Part shown: piece by piece, positions 16,756 through 24,805 of the stretch
Numbering within the stretch: position 1 is the first letter of the stretch
Layout: each line of letters opens with the position of its first letter
Assembly (NCBI GenBank): GCA_016699305.1
Contig: CP064970.1
Location: forward strand, 1,550,001 to 1,614,000
Origin: Alphaproteobacteria bacterium
GTDB lineage: Bacteria; Pseudomonadota; Alphaproteobacteria; GCA-016699305
Direction of reading: 5' to 3'
Length of the DNA stretch: 64,000 nucleotides
Position numbers and translations under genes: made by a program
The notes under the pieces: model-generated
What the model saw: the letters and a program-made list of their open reading frames with translations, nothing else
Told to the model about the DNA's origin: nothing
Database searches by the model: none

Positions 16756-17844
16756 ATGTCCGCTGACGCGACCAGGCTGGATGCCAAGTTCCAGCGGCTG
16801 TTGGAGCACCATGCCGAATTGTCGTTGGCTTTACAGGCCGCGCCCACGGACATCGAGAGCTTCCAGCGTCTGTCGCGCGAATATGCTCAGCTGACACCGG
16901 TGGTCGAGGCCATCCAGGCTCTTCGCGCGGCCCAAAGCGAAGAGGCCGATCTGACCGCTTTGCTGCAAGATCCCGACATGCGCGCCTTGGCCGAGGCCGA
17001 ATTGCCTGCCTTGCGCGCGCGTCTGCCCGATCTGGACATGGCTTTGCGCCGCCTGTTGTTGCCGCGCGACGAAGCCGATGAACGCAGCGCTATCCTAGAA
17101 ATCCGTGCGGGGACTGGCGGGCAAGAGGCGGCTTTGTTCGGGGGCGATTTGATGGGCATGTATCGGCGTTATGCCGCTTTGCATGGCTGGTCGTTCGAGC
17201 CGATCTCGGTCTCCGAGTCGGATCTGGGCGGGATCAAGGAAGCCGTGATTAACGTCCAAGGCTCGAACGTCTTCGCGCATCTGAAATTCGAATCCGGCGT
17301 GCATCGTGTTCAGCGCGTTCCCTTGACCGAAGCGGGCGGACGCATCCACACTTCCGCCGCCACCGTGGCCGTGCTGCCCGAGGCCGAAGAAGTCGATATC
17401 CATATTGAAGACAAAGACTTACGCATCGACGTATTCCGCTCCAGTGGGCCGGGCGGACAGTCGGTCAACACCACCGATAGCGCGGTGCGCATCACGCATT
17501 TGCCGACCGGCCTTGTGGTCAGTCAGCAAGACGAAAAATCCCAGCACAAGAATAAGGCCAAGGCCTTGAAAGTGCTGCGCGCGCGTCTGTATGAGCGCGA
17601 GCGCGAACAACGCGATTCCGCCCGCGCCGCCCAGCGCAAAGGCATGGTAGGCAGCGGCGATCGGTCCGAGCGCATCCGCACTTATAATTTCCCGCAAAGC
17701 CGCGTCACCGATCATCGCATCGGCCTGACGCTGCATAAGTTGGACAAGGTGATCGCGGGTGAGGCCCTGGATGAAATCATCGAAGCCCTCATGACCCAGG
17801 ACGAGGCCGAGCGCCTGGCCGCCGAGAACGATATGGGGCATTAA
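16756..17844 (+). CDS. prfA: Peptide chain release factor 1
   Basis: RF1 ends translation at UAA and UAG. The 362-residue protein has normal length. The GGQ motif that triggers peptidyl-tRNA hydrolysis is at residues 233-235 (GPGGQSVN), preceded by RAGTGGQEAALF in domain 2 and HRVQRVP. The C-terminus (SQQDEKSQHKNKAKAL, SERIRTYNFPQ) is typical. prmC, which methylates this Gln and usually follows prfA, is not next to it here. Confidence 0.97.
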   Translation: MSADATRLDAKFQRLLEHHAELSLALQAAPTDIESFQRLSREYAQLTPVVEAIQALRAAQSEEADLTALLQDPDMRALAEAELPALRARLPDLDMALRRLLLPRDEADERSAILEIRAGTGGQEAALFGGDLMGMYRRYAALHGWSFEPISVSESDLGGIKEAVINVQGSNVFAHLKFESGVHRVQRVPLTEAGGRIHTSAATVAVLPEAEEVDIHIEDKDLRIDVFRSSGPGGQSVNTTDSAVRITHLPTGLVVSQQDEKSQHKNKAKALKVLRARLYEREREQRDSARAAQRKGMVGSGDRSERIRTYNFPQSRVTDHRIGLTLHKLDKVIAGEALDEIIEALMTQDEAERLAAENDMGH

Positions 17845-18044
17845 TAGGGCCCAGACCGGCAATGCGGCCTATAATTTACAGACAGAGAGTGTTCTGTTCC
17901 TCGACTTGAGTCCTCTCAATCGTCCGGTACTGAGATTGAAGAGTCGTACAAAAAAGCCCCCTCGTGCGATTCATGATAAGATGCGCGGATCACATCCTGT
18001 TTAAGATTGGATCCGCGAAAATAAAAAATAACGCCGGATGTTAG

Positions 18045-19196
18045 TTGCTCCCTCTAGAGTCATATTCCGTTGCAGAAATATATAAGGCCGCCGTGATGGA
18101 ACAAGCTGATAACCCTATGCCGTCCATATGGATGGGTGGCTTCATGGCCATTCAACGATCACTGAGGGATAATGTCATCGACAATGAGATGGCCGTCGAG
18201 CGACTGACATCCCTCTTGGATATGCTGGGGCCGCAAGCCGCATATAACGGACATCACGATGTTTGGAAGCGCCTGATCTGCCGCCGCTCGGGATTGCAGA
18301 TCCGCATCGGGCGCTATGCCGAAGCTGCCAGTGCGCTAAGACCTTATCTAGGCGCTGGACAGCCTTTGCAATTCGATTCGTTTGCCCATAATCATTATGC
18401 TCGGGCCTTGATGTATGGTGGCCGCCCTGATCGGGCAAGAAGCCATTTACGGCAACATACCAAAGCGGGCGGCGTCCTATGTGATAACCCTTTTGCCCAC
18501 GTCCTGCTCGGCAAATCCCGTCATAAGATCAAGAATAGCGTATCCCCGCAGATCCTGGTGCCTCCATTGAGATTGCCTCCCGACGCTCCTTGCACCGCCG
18601 TGGGGCTTATTTGCGCGGCGAACAAGCTGATCAAAAGCGCCCAATATGAGGAAGCTATCGCGTATTTGCAGCCTTTCTTGCGTCCCGGCAACAGCTTGTG
18701 CGACGAGGCGGTTGCCCATAACAGCTTTGCCAACGCCTTGATCAAGGCGCAGCGGTCACGGCAGGCGATGGATTATCTTTGGCCATTGCTGCTGCCGGGC
18801 GGAATGCTCCATCAAGACGGGGTGTCGCATAATACGTTCGCAAAGGCCCTACTTACCACCGGTAACTATCAGATGGTGCAGAACCATCTGCAGCCCCTGA
18901 TGGAATCGGGCAAGCTTTTACATGAAAACGCGTTCTCTAAGGCCATCATGGCGCGCGCAAGGGCGGCTCAAGATGAGCATGAAAACGAAGAAAGGGGCCT
19001 GCCAACCCTACAGACTCCAAATGCCGATCTTCTTCCCGCCCCCTCCCGCGCCGAGAGGCCAGCCAGACAAGAAATACGTTTTTCATTGGCTGCATTAAGA
19101 GCCATAAATCCGAATAGACATCCGCGAAAACTCAAACCCTACCGCCCGGACACACGTAAAAAAGCGTACGAGAATGCCGTCCCCGCAAAAGGATGA
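18045..19196 (+). CDS. TPR-like helical repeat protein, function unknown
   Basis: A cytoplasmic protein of up to 383 residues built of repeated helix pairs of about 37 residues. The repeat reads roughly HN-x-FA-x-AL, then a second helix with L-x-PLL and a turn with G-x-L. Examples are FAHNHYARAL, VAHNSFANALIK, VSHNTFAKALLT and FSKAIMARAR. The last 80 residues are basic and disordered. This resembles tetratricopeptide repeats with a distinctive His-Asn pair. No signal peptide is visible. The TTG start used here is weak; an ATG 17 codons in (MEQADNP) may be the true start. Confidence 0.65.
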   Translation: MLPLESYSVAEIYKAAVMEQADNPMPSIWMGGFMAIQRSLRDNVIDNEMAVERLTSLLDMLGPQAAYNGHHDVWKRLICRRSGLQIRIGRYAEAASALRPYLGAGQPLQFDSFAHNHYARALMYGGRPDRARSHLRQHTKAGGVLCDNPFAHVLLGKSRHKIKNSVSPQILVPPLRLPPDAPCTAVGLICAANKLIKSAQYEEAIAYLQPFLRPGNSLCDEAVAHNSFANALIKAQRSRQAMDYLWPLLLPGGMLHQDGVSHNTFAKALLTTGNYQMVQNHLQPLMESGKLLHENAFSKAIMARARAAQDEHENEERGLPTLQTPNADLLPAPSRAERPARQEIRFSLAALRAINPNRHPRKLKPYRPDTRKKAYENAVPAKG

Positions 19197-19435
19197 GATT
19201 CCGTATCTGTGCATTCTGGTGCTCTGGGCGCGGTTAGCCCGTGGAGGCCATGGTCCTTGTCGTCGAAAGCTTGGCTGATCTGCGCCTGGAGCATGCCGTG
19301 ATCGCACTGTCTCCTCCCTCGTAAGGATTAACCTGTTCGCAAGCACAGCCCGGGCGGCCCTGTACGAACTGATTTTCGCGCGGTAGATTGGGGGCTTGGA
19401 ATCACCTCTATCCCTGCAGAGATCCGATGTGTGCG

Positions 19436-20189
19436 ATGAAACCGTCCCCCCCCCCCCCGCTGGTCATCGGCGTCTGAATCAGGCATAGCCATTGGGCCGA
19501 TCCTGTGGGTTGTGGCGATTCTGGCTGTCTTGGCCTCTGCCATTGCTGCGGCGTCGGGTTCGTTCAATGGCGATATTTCGACAATCAGTGCCAAGGCCCA
19601 GGCAGCAGCCATTCTCGAACAGGCCAATGAAGTAAAACTCGGCGTGGATAGATTGATTGCTAAGGGCTGCACCGATACGCAAATCAGCTTTGAAAACCCT
19701 ATCGTCAGCGGCTATGTAAACTCGAATGCGCCATCGGATAAATCCTGTCATGTCTTTGATATTAATGGTGGCGGAATTATATATAAAGATATATCTAGGG
19801 ACGCTACAGATAAAAATTTTACTTCAGAAAGTGAGTATGCTCGCGTCATTTTTAGTGGCAATGAAAGAGTAATGCAAGTAGGTACATATCTTGGGGAAGA
19901 GCTAATGATGTTTTATCCATATATAAAACTTGATGTGTGTTTAGAATTAAATAAAATTCTTAATGTAAAAACTTCAAATGATAGCCCGCCTGTATTAAAT
20001 GCATATGATGTTAGTATTTCTAAATACGATGGTTATTACTCATATAATGCCGTTTTTGGATTCGGTGTTGGGCAGGCACCTGAAATGATAGGGATGATGT
20101 CTGGTTGTTGGAATCAGATGACCAATCCAATATCAATCGGCTTGAAGCCAAATTCTTATCACTTTTACCAAGTCTTAGTTGTCAGATAG
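19436..20189 (+). CDS. Prepilin-like protein, N-terminus out of frame at a poly-C run
   Basis: The main frame encodes SGIAIGPILWVVAILAVLAS, a pilin-type hydrophobic helix, then about 200 residues of exported-looking sequence with four Cys. No good ATG opens this frame. Two ATGs just upstream (at 19427 and 19436) are in another frame and would read MKPSPPPP, then stop at TGA. They would join the pilin frame if the C-run of 13 lost one C or gained two. So the gene is either phase-variable, broken, or affected by a sequencing error. A GTG at 19512 gives a shorter in-frame protein that starts inside the helix. From about 19750 the gene is A+T-rich and differs in codon use, suggesting transfer of the 3' part. 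Confidence 0.6.
19446..19458 (+). repeat. Homopolymer run of 13 C
   Basis: Thirteen consecutive C residues lie ten bases after an ATG and before the pilin-like helix. A run this long is prone to slipped-strand change. Runs of 12 or 15 would restore one continuous reading frame. Confidence 0.9.
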
Positions 20190-20243
20190 AGGGCGTTATC
20201 CGTCACGTCTGTTATTACTGCCTTCCTCGTTATCCTGCCCAAT

Positions 20244-20279
20244 AAAAAGGGGACGCCCCATCGGGCATCCCCTTTTTTT
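20244..20279. terminator. Bidirectional rho-independent terminator
   Basis: Stem GGGGACGCCC pairs with GGGCATCCCC (one mismatch) around a four-base loop, flanked by A5 on the left and T7 on the right. It can serve the prepilin-like gene on the plus strand and rplM-rpsI on the minus strand. Confidence 0.85.
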
Positions 20280-20300
20280 GCCGATACTGTCCAAACGGGA

Positions 20301-20825
20301 TTAGCGCTTCGAGAACTGGAATCTCCGGCGAGCCTTCCGGCGGCCGTATTTCTTGCGTTCCACCACGCGCGAGTCGCGGGTCAGCATGCCGGCCTTTTTC
20401 AGGGGGCTGCGCAATTCCGGCTCAAAATACGTCAAGGCGCGCGAGATGGCATGGCGCACCGCACCCGCCTGGCCTGAAAGACCGCCGCCGGCCACCGTGC
20501 ACATCACGTCGAACTGGCCGACGCGATCCGCGATTCCGAAAGGCTGATTGACGATCAGCTGCAGCACGGGGCGCGCGAAATACACCGATATATCGCGGCC
20601 ATTGACCGTGATCTTGCCCGATCCGGGCTTGATCCAGGCGCGGGCGGCGGCCACCTTACGGCGGCCCGTGGCATAGGAACGGCCCAGTTTATCGACGATG
20701 CGCTCACGCAATGTCGGAGTCTGGGGCGAAGCCTGTGTCGGGGCCTGGGTGGAATCGACGCTCGCCGCTTTGGCGGCGGGGGTAACGGCCTTAAGGTCGG
20801 TCAGGCTGTGAATAGTCTGGCTCAT
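20301..20825 (-). CDS. rpsI: 30S ribosomal protein S9
   Basis: S9 binds the 30S head, and its C-terminal tail (GRRKARRRFQFSKR) reaches the P-site tRNA. The core starts near GRSYATGRRKVAAARAWIKPG and has the family's NQPFGIADRVGQFDV and GGGLSGQAGAVRHAISRAL. About 45 residues of Ala/Thr/Pro-rich sequence precede the core, a longer N-terminus than in E. coli (130 residues). The start here (MSQTIHSL) has AAGGA about 11 bases upstream; an ATG four codons earlier lies right on that site. It is second in the rplM-rpsI operon. Confidence 0.95.
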   Translation of the reverse strand: MSQTIHSLTDLKAVTPAAKAASVDSTQAPTQASPQTPTLRERIVDKLGRSYATGRRKVAAARAWIKPGSGKITVNGRDISVYFARPVLQLIVNQPFGIADRVGQFDVMCTVAGGGLSGQAGAVRHAISRALTYFEPELRSPLKKAGMLTRDSRVVERKKYGRRKARRRFQFSKR

Positions 20826-20854
20826 CTGGGGTGCCATCCTTGCTTATCGAGAGG

Positions 20855-21319
20855 TCAGATCGCGCGAGCGTTCTTGGGGTTGCGTGAAGCGATATCCAGC
20901 ACCTTGGGGGTCTGGCCGCCATGGGGATGTTCGCTTGCGGCATAGACATGCAGGCGGCTCATCTGCTGACGGCCCAAAGGACCGCGCGGCATCATGCGCT
21001 GCACCGCCAGCTTCAAGGCGCGCTCGGGAAAGCGGCCTTCCAGCATATGGCCGGTCTTGATGGTCTTGATACCGCCGGGGAAGCCCGTGTGATAATGGAA
21101 TTCCTTGTCCGTGCGCTTTTTGCCGGTCAGGCGGACATGGGCGGCGTTGACCACCACCACGTCGCTGCCGCCGTCTTGCCAGGGGCAGTAATCGGCCTGA
21201 TCCTTGCCGCGCAGCACCTTGGCGATCTCGGTGGCCAAGCGGCCCAGCACAAGACCTTGGGCATCCACCAGCACCCAGCGGCGGATACGGCCTTCGATTT
21301 TGGGAACAAAAGTTTGCAT
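20855..21319 (-). CDS. rplM: 50S ribosomal protein L13
   Basis: L13 is an early assembly protein of the 50S subunit. The 154-residue protein has RWVLVDAQGLVLGRLATEIA near the N-terminus, then HYHTGFPGGIKT and VQRMMPRGPLGRQQMSRLHVY. Length is normal. It is first in the rplM-rpsI operon, 17-30 bases before rpsI depending on the rpsI start. Confidence 0.97.
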   Translation of the reverse strand: MQTFVPKIEGRIRRWVLVDAQGLVLGRLATEIAKVLRGKDQADYCPWQDGGSDVVVVNAAHVRLTGKKRTDKEFHYHTGFPGGIKTIKTGHMLEGRFPERALKLAVQRMMPRGPLGRQQMSRLHVYAASEHPHGGQTPKVLDIASRNPKNARAI

Positions 21320-21359
21320 CGTGTGTTGTCCTGTTGTCTGACGCTTTGTGTGACTGGGT

Positions 21360-21387
21360 TTTAGACCATCGATGCGCGGCCTGTCAA
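21360..21387 (-). promoter_or_regulatory. Sigma-70 promoter for rplM-rpsI
   Basis: On the minus strand TTGACA is followed after 16 bases by TCTAAA, about 40 bases before the rplM ATG. The -35 box is perfect and the -10 box matches four of six bases. Confidence 0.5.
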
Positions 21388-21422
21388 CGCAAAAGCTTGC
21401 GTGGTATCGCTTTCAACGGTGA

Positions 21423-21436
21423 GGTAATATATTACC
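21423..21436. promoter_or_regulatory. 14-base perfect palindrome
   Basis: GGTAATATATTACC is a perfect palindrome in the gap between divergent rplM and the DUF6456-like gene. Symmetry and location suggest a dimeric regulator site, but no family can be named. Confidence 0.4.
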
Positions 21437-21465
21437 ACAATTTGGATAGCGCCATATTGCCAGAC

Positions 21466-21494
21466 TTGACACACAGGGGCATTCCTTGATACAC
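21466..21494 (+). promoter_or_regulatory. Sigma-70-like promoter for the DUF6456-like gene
   Basis: A perfect TTGACA is followed after 17 bases by ATACAC, about 100 bases before the gene. The -10 box is weak. Confidence 0.35.
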
Positions 21495-21591
21495 GTTATG
21501 CGTGTTGTGAACATAACAAGAACATCGTGGGTTGAGCAGGACTTCCATACTTCATTCATCACACGGCGACAGCCGGAAAAGGAGGGCCAAG

Positions 21592-22104
21592 ATGGCGACA
21601 GGACGTATGCGACGCGCACCGGTCAGCAGCGACAAACGATTTCGCCGAAACAAGACGGTCCAAGTGGCCGATCACGGCACAGCGGAACGCTGGCAGCATG
21701 GGGCGCGGGATTGGGTGGCCACCGAGGTGGCGGGCATGACCGCCGCGCGTGCCGCAGAGGAATGCGCGCTGGACTCCTTGCATCGCGCCGGAGTGATCGA
21801 CACGGCGGCGCATGATGCGGGGTTGCGTCTGCGCGGGGATTTCGAGGCAGGGCGCGTGGGGCCGCGTTTGGCGGGGTCCTATAGCCCCTGGAGCGCCCTG
21901 CATCTTCCGGCCCAAGCGCGTGAAGACCGCAGCCCCGCGCAGGAGAGGGCTTATCGCCGGTGGAGCCAAGCCATCCAGGCCGTCGGTCCGCAACCAAGCC
22001 CGGCGGTGGTCTCGGTCTGTTGCATGGGCCTGCCCCCTATACCAACGCAAACGCCTTTGCTGATCCTGGGCCTTGAACGCCTGGCGCGGTGGTATGGGCT
22101 TTGA
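21592..22104 (+). CDS. DUF6456-like protein
   Basis: A 170-residue cytoplasmic protein. The first 50 residues are basic. The C-terminal 110 residues resemble the alphaproteobacterial DUF6456 domain: AGLRLRGDFEAGRVGPRL, then a helix with AIQAVGPQPSPAVVSVCCM and the terminal LILGLERLARWYGL. Function is unknown; some family members are regulators linked to the cell cycle. The chosen ATG follows GGAGGG; a start 20 codons upstream lacks such a site. Confidence 0.65.
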   Translation: MATGRMRRAPVSSDKRFRRNKTVQVADHGTAERWQHGARDWVATEVAGMTAARAAEECALDSLHRAGVIDTAAHDAGLRLRGDFEAGRVGPRLAGSYSPWSALHLPAQAREDRSPAQERAYRRWSQAIQAVGPQPSPAVVSVCCMGLPPIPTQTPLLILGLERLARWYGL

Positions 22105-22119
22105 CGATAGGCAAAAGGG

Positions 22120-22425
22120 TTAAGGCCGCACGGGGGCGATATCCACCGGCGGGGGTGCTAGGCGGGATTCGCTCATCATCTCGCGCATTGTTTGCTGACG
22201 CTGGGCGGGCGGGGTGATCTGGGTGGGTTTGGGCGGCACGGTGGCCAGATTGGGCCAGGCGGCGTGTTCAGGGTCGCGGCGCACGTAATCGGGCCGCAGA
22301 TTGGTGCCTTGGGCAATCGGCGGCTCGCCCGAAGCCCAACTGGGCAGGTCGATATCCGCGCAGGCTCCCAAAACCAGTGCCGACAACATAACAAAAGGCA
22401 GATGTGATCTAGACATAACGCGCAT
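22120..22425 (-). CDS. Putative small lipoprotein
   Basis: A protein of about 100 residues with a lipobox (SALVLGAC) after a short hydrophobic core, so the mature protein should be lipid-anchored at the Cys. The rest is Pro-rich, with PSWASGEPPIAQGTNLRPDY and PPKPTQITPPAQRQQ, and no clear domain. The start may be this ATG or one three codons later (MSRSHLPF). No strong ribosome-binding site is visible. It is convergent with the DUF6456-like gene, 15 bases apart. Confidence 0.6.
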   Translation of the reverse strand: MRVMSRSHLPFVMLSALVLGACADIDLPSWASGEPPIAQGTNLRPDYVRRDPEHAAWPNLATVPPKPTQITPPAQRQQTMREMMSESRLAPPPVDIAPVRP

Positions 22426-22565
22426 CGTGCCAGAGTGCCGCGCGACCTGCAAATGGGATCAATAAAGCCGCATGCGGACCAAAACCCCACCGCGCGCAAG
22501 GCTAGGGAATCAGGTAAGATCGATTTTTGCGATTCCCCGCTCTTGTTTCATGATGAGGCCGCCTG

Positions 22566-24704
22566 ATGCCCAAAGCCACGCCGCGCAAGCCATCCTCTTC
22601 ACGCAAACCCGCCGCCCATAAAAAGGCCGCGCCCGTTGCGGCGGCCAAGCCCAAACGCCGCGCGGCCTTGCCGCCCATCTTGCCCGATATCGCGGCAAAG
22701 CCTGCGGCAACATCCAAAGCCAAGGCCGCTTCTTTGCGCCCGACCAAGGCCGCGACCAAAGCTTCCAAGCCGCGTCGCGCGGCCTTGCCCGCCATCTTGC
22801 CCGCGCAGCCTATTCCCGCGCCACAGATCAAGCCCGCTCCCGCCCCCAAGGTCACGGCGGCCAGCGCGCCACCACCGACCGACAATGTGCGTGTGCCCGA
22901 TGCGGTGCAGATGTCGCAGCATTGGCGCGATCTGGCCGAACGCGCGCAGCCTCTGATCAAGCGTTTCATGGACAAGCAAAAGCTGGAAGCGCCCGAGATT
23001 CCCGGCTTTGATCCCTATAATCTGGCCAAGGTCATCTCCAACCTGTCCGCACAGGCCGCGCAAACCAATCCCGCCCATTTCCTCGATGCGCAACTGGGAT
23101 GGTGGCAAGATTGGCTGGAGATATGGCGTCGCAGTTCGCGCCGCTTTCTGGGCGGAGAGACCGAAGGCAACGAACCTTTACTGCGCGCGCCTTCGGGCGA
23201 CCGCCGTTTCCAAGACCCGGCCTGGACGGAAAACGCCGTCTTCAGCTTTATCAAGCAATCCTATCTGCTGACGGCGCGCAGCATGCAGTCGATGGTGGAG
23301 AAGGTGGAAGGCCTGGACGAAAAGACCGAACGTCGTTTGGATTTCTATGTGCGGCAATTCGTGGATGCCCTTTCGCCCAGCAATTTCCTGGGCACCAACC
23401 CGCAAGTGTTGCGCGAGACTCTATCCAGCGGCGGCGAAAACTTGATCAAGGGCCTGTCCAACCTGCTGGAGGATCTGGAGCGCGGCGAGGGCGATTTGCG
23501 CATCGCCATGACGGATGACAGCGCCTTTAAACTGGGCGAGAACCTGGCCATCACGCCGGGCAAAGTGGTGTTCCGCAATCATCTGATGGAGCTGATCCAT
23601 TACGAGCCGATCACGCCCAAGGTGCATGCCGCGCCCTTGCTGATCGTCCCGCCCTGGATCAACAAATTCTATATTTTGGACATGCGCGAGAAGAATTCTT
23701 TTGTCCGCTTCGCGCTGGAACAAGGCCATGCGGTGTTCATGCTGTCTTGGGTCAATCCCGATTCCCGCCACCGCGACGTGAATTTCGAGGACTATATGTC
23801 CGATGGAATCCTGGCGGCACTGCAAGCCATCCACAAGGCGACCAAGGCCACGCATGTCAACGCCATCGGCTATTGCCTGGGCGGCACCTTGCTGGCCTCG
23901 ACCATGGCGTTTCTGGCGGCGGGCGGCGCGCAAAAATTGGGTCTGCCTGCCAGTCTGCCGCAGATATCCAGTGCCACTTTCTTTGTCACCTTGATGGATT
24001 TCGCCGAGCCGGGCGAGTTAGAGGTGTTCATCGACGAAGAGCAAATCCACGCCCTGGAATCCCGCATGGCCGAGCGCGGCTATCTGGAAGGCCATGAAAT
24101 GGCCACCACCTTCAACATGCTGCGCGCCAACGACCTTATCTGGTCCTTCGTGGTCAATAATTACCTGTTGGGCCGTGAACCTCTGCCGTTTGATTTGCTG
24201 TACTGGAACGCGGACTCCACCAACATGCCCGCCGCCATGCACAGCTTTTATCTGCGCAACATGTATCAAAGAAACCTTCTGGCCAAACCGAACGGCATCA
24301 GCCTGCACGGCGTGCCGATCGATCTACGCCGCATCAAGACTCCCAGCTTCTTCCTCTCCACGCGCGAGGATCATATCGCGCCATGGGCATCGACCTATGC
24401 CGGGACGCAGTTGCTGAAAGGGCAAAACCGCTTCGTTCTGGCCGGATCGGGCCATATCGCCGGAGTCATCAACCCACCCGCTTCGGGCAAATACGGCTAT
24501 TGGACGAACACCCGTCTGCCTGCCGAACCGCAAGTCTGGTTGGAAAGCGCCAAGGCTCAAGAAGGCTCGTGGTGGCCGCATTGGGCGCAATGGCTGGGCG
24601 AACATGCCGGCCCCATGGTCACGGCCTGGAAACCGGGCGCGGGCGGCCTGAAAGCCTTGGCCGACGCCCCCGGCACCTATGTCCGTATGCGCATGGCCAG
24701 CTGA
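22566..24704 (+). CDS. phaC: Class I poly(3-hydroxyalkanoate) synthase with a basic N-terminal extension
   Basis: PhaC polymerises 3-hydroxyacyl-CoA into PHA on granules. The lipase-like box GYCLGG carries the catalytic C437; D602 (TREDHIAPW) and H630 (GSGHIAGV) complete the triad. Other family marks are PPWINKFYILD and the NSFVRFALEQGH-x-VFMLSWVNP block. The protein has 712 residues against about 590 in typical class I enzymes. The extra about 110 N-terminal residues are Lys/Ala/Pro-rich and contain two echoes of RRAALP-x-ILP. Such tails resemble histone H1 and DNA-binding phasins, so contact of granules with the nucleoid is a possibility. The matching reductase gene phaB is 36 kb away. Confidence 0.95.
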   Translation: MPKATPRKPSSSRKPAAHKKAAPVAAAKPKRRAALPPILPDIAAKPAATSKAKAASLRPTKAATKASKPRRAALPAILPAQPIPAPQIKPAPAPKVTAASAPPPTDNVRVPDAVQMSQHWRDLAERAQPLIKRFMDKQKLEAPEIPGFDPYNLAKVISNLSAQAAQTNPAHFLDAQLGWWQDWLEIWRRSSRRFLGGETEGNEPLLRAPSGDRRFQDPAWTENAVFSFIKQSYLLTARSMQSMVEKVEGLDEKTERRLDFYVRQFVDALSPSNFLGTNPQVLRETLSSGGENLIKGLSNLLEDLERGEGDLRIAMTDDSAFKLGENLAITPGKVVFRNHLMELIHYEPITPKVHAAPLLIVPPWINKFYILDMREKNSFVRFALEQGHAVFMLSWVNPDSRHRDVNFEDYMSDGILAALQAIHKATKATHVNAIGYCLGGTLLASTMAFLAAGGAQKLGLPASLPQISSATFFVTLMDFAEPGELEVFIDEEQIHALESRMAERGYLEGHEMATTFNMLRANDLIWSFVVNNYLLGREPLPFDLLYWNADSTNMPAAMHSFYLRNMYQRNLLAKPNGISLHGVPIDLRRIKTPSFFLSTREDHIAPWASTYAGTQLLKGQNRFVLAGSGHIAGVINPPASGKYGYWTNTRLPAEPQVWLESAKAQEGSWWPHWAQWLGEHAGPMVTAWKPGAGGLKALADAPGTYVRMRMAS

Positions 24705-24805
24705 CCGGAGCGGGACATTTCGATTGCAGACAAGGCCGTATCCTATCATTTAATATGGCCTTATAGTCCTCCTGCATTCACCTAGAAGGCTTGGGTACAC
24801 TGGTC

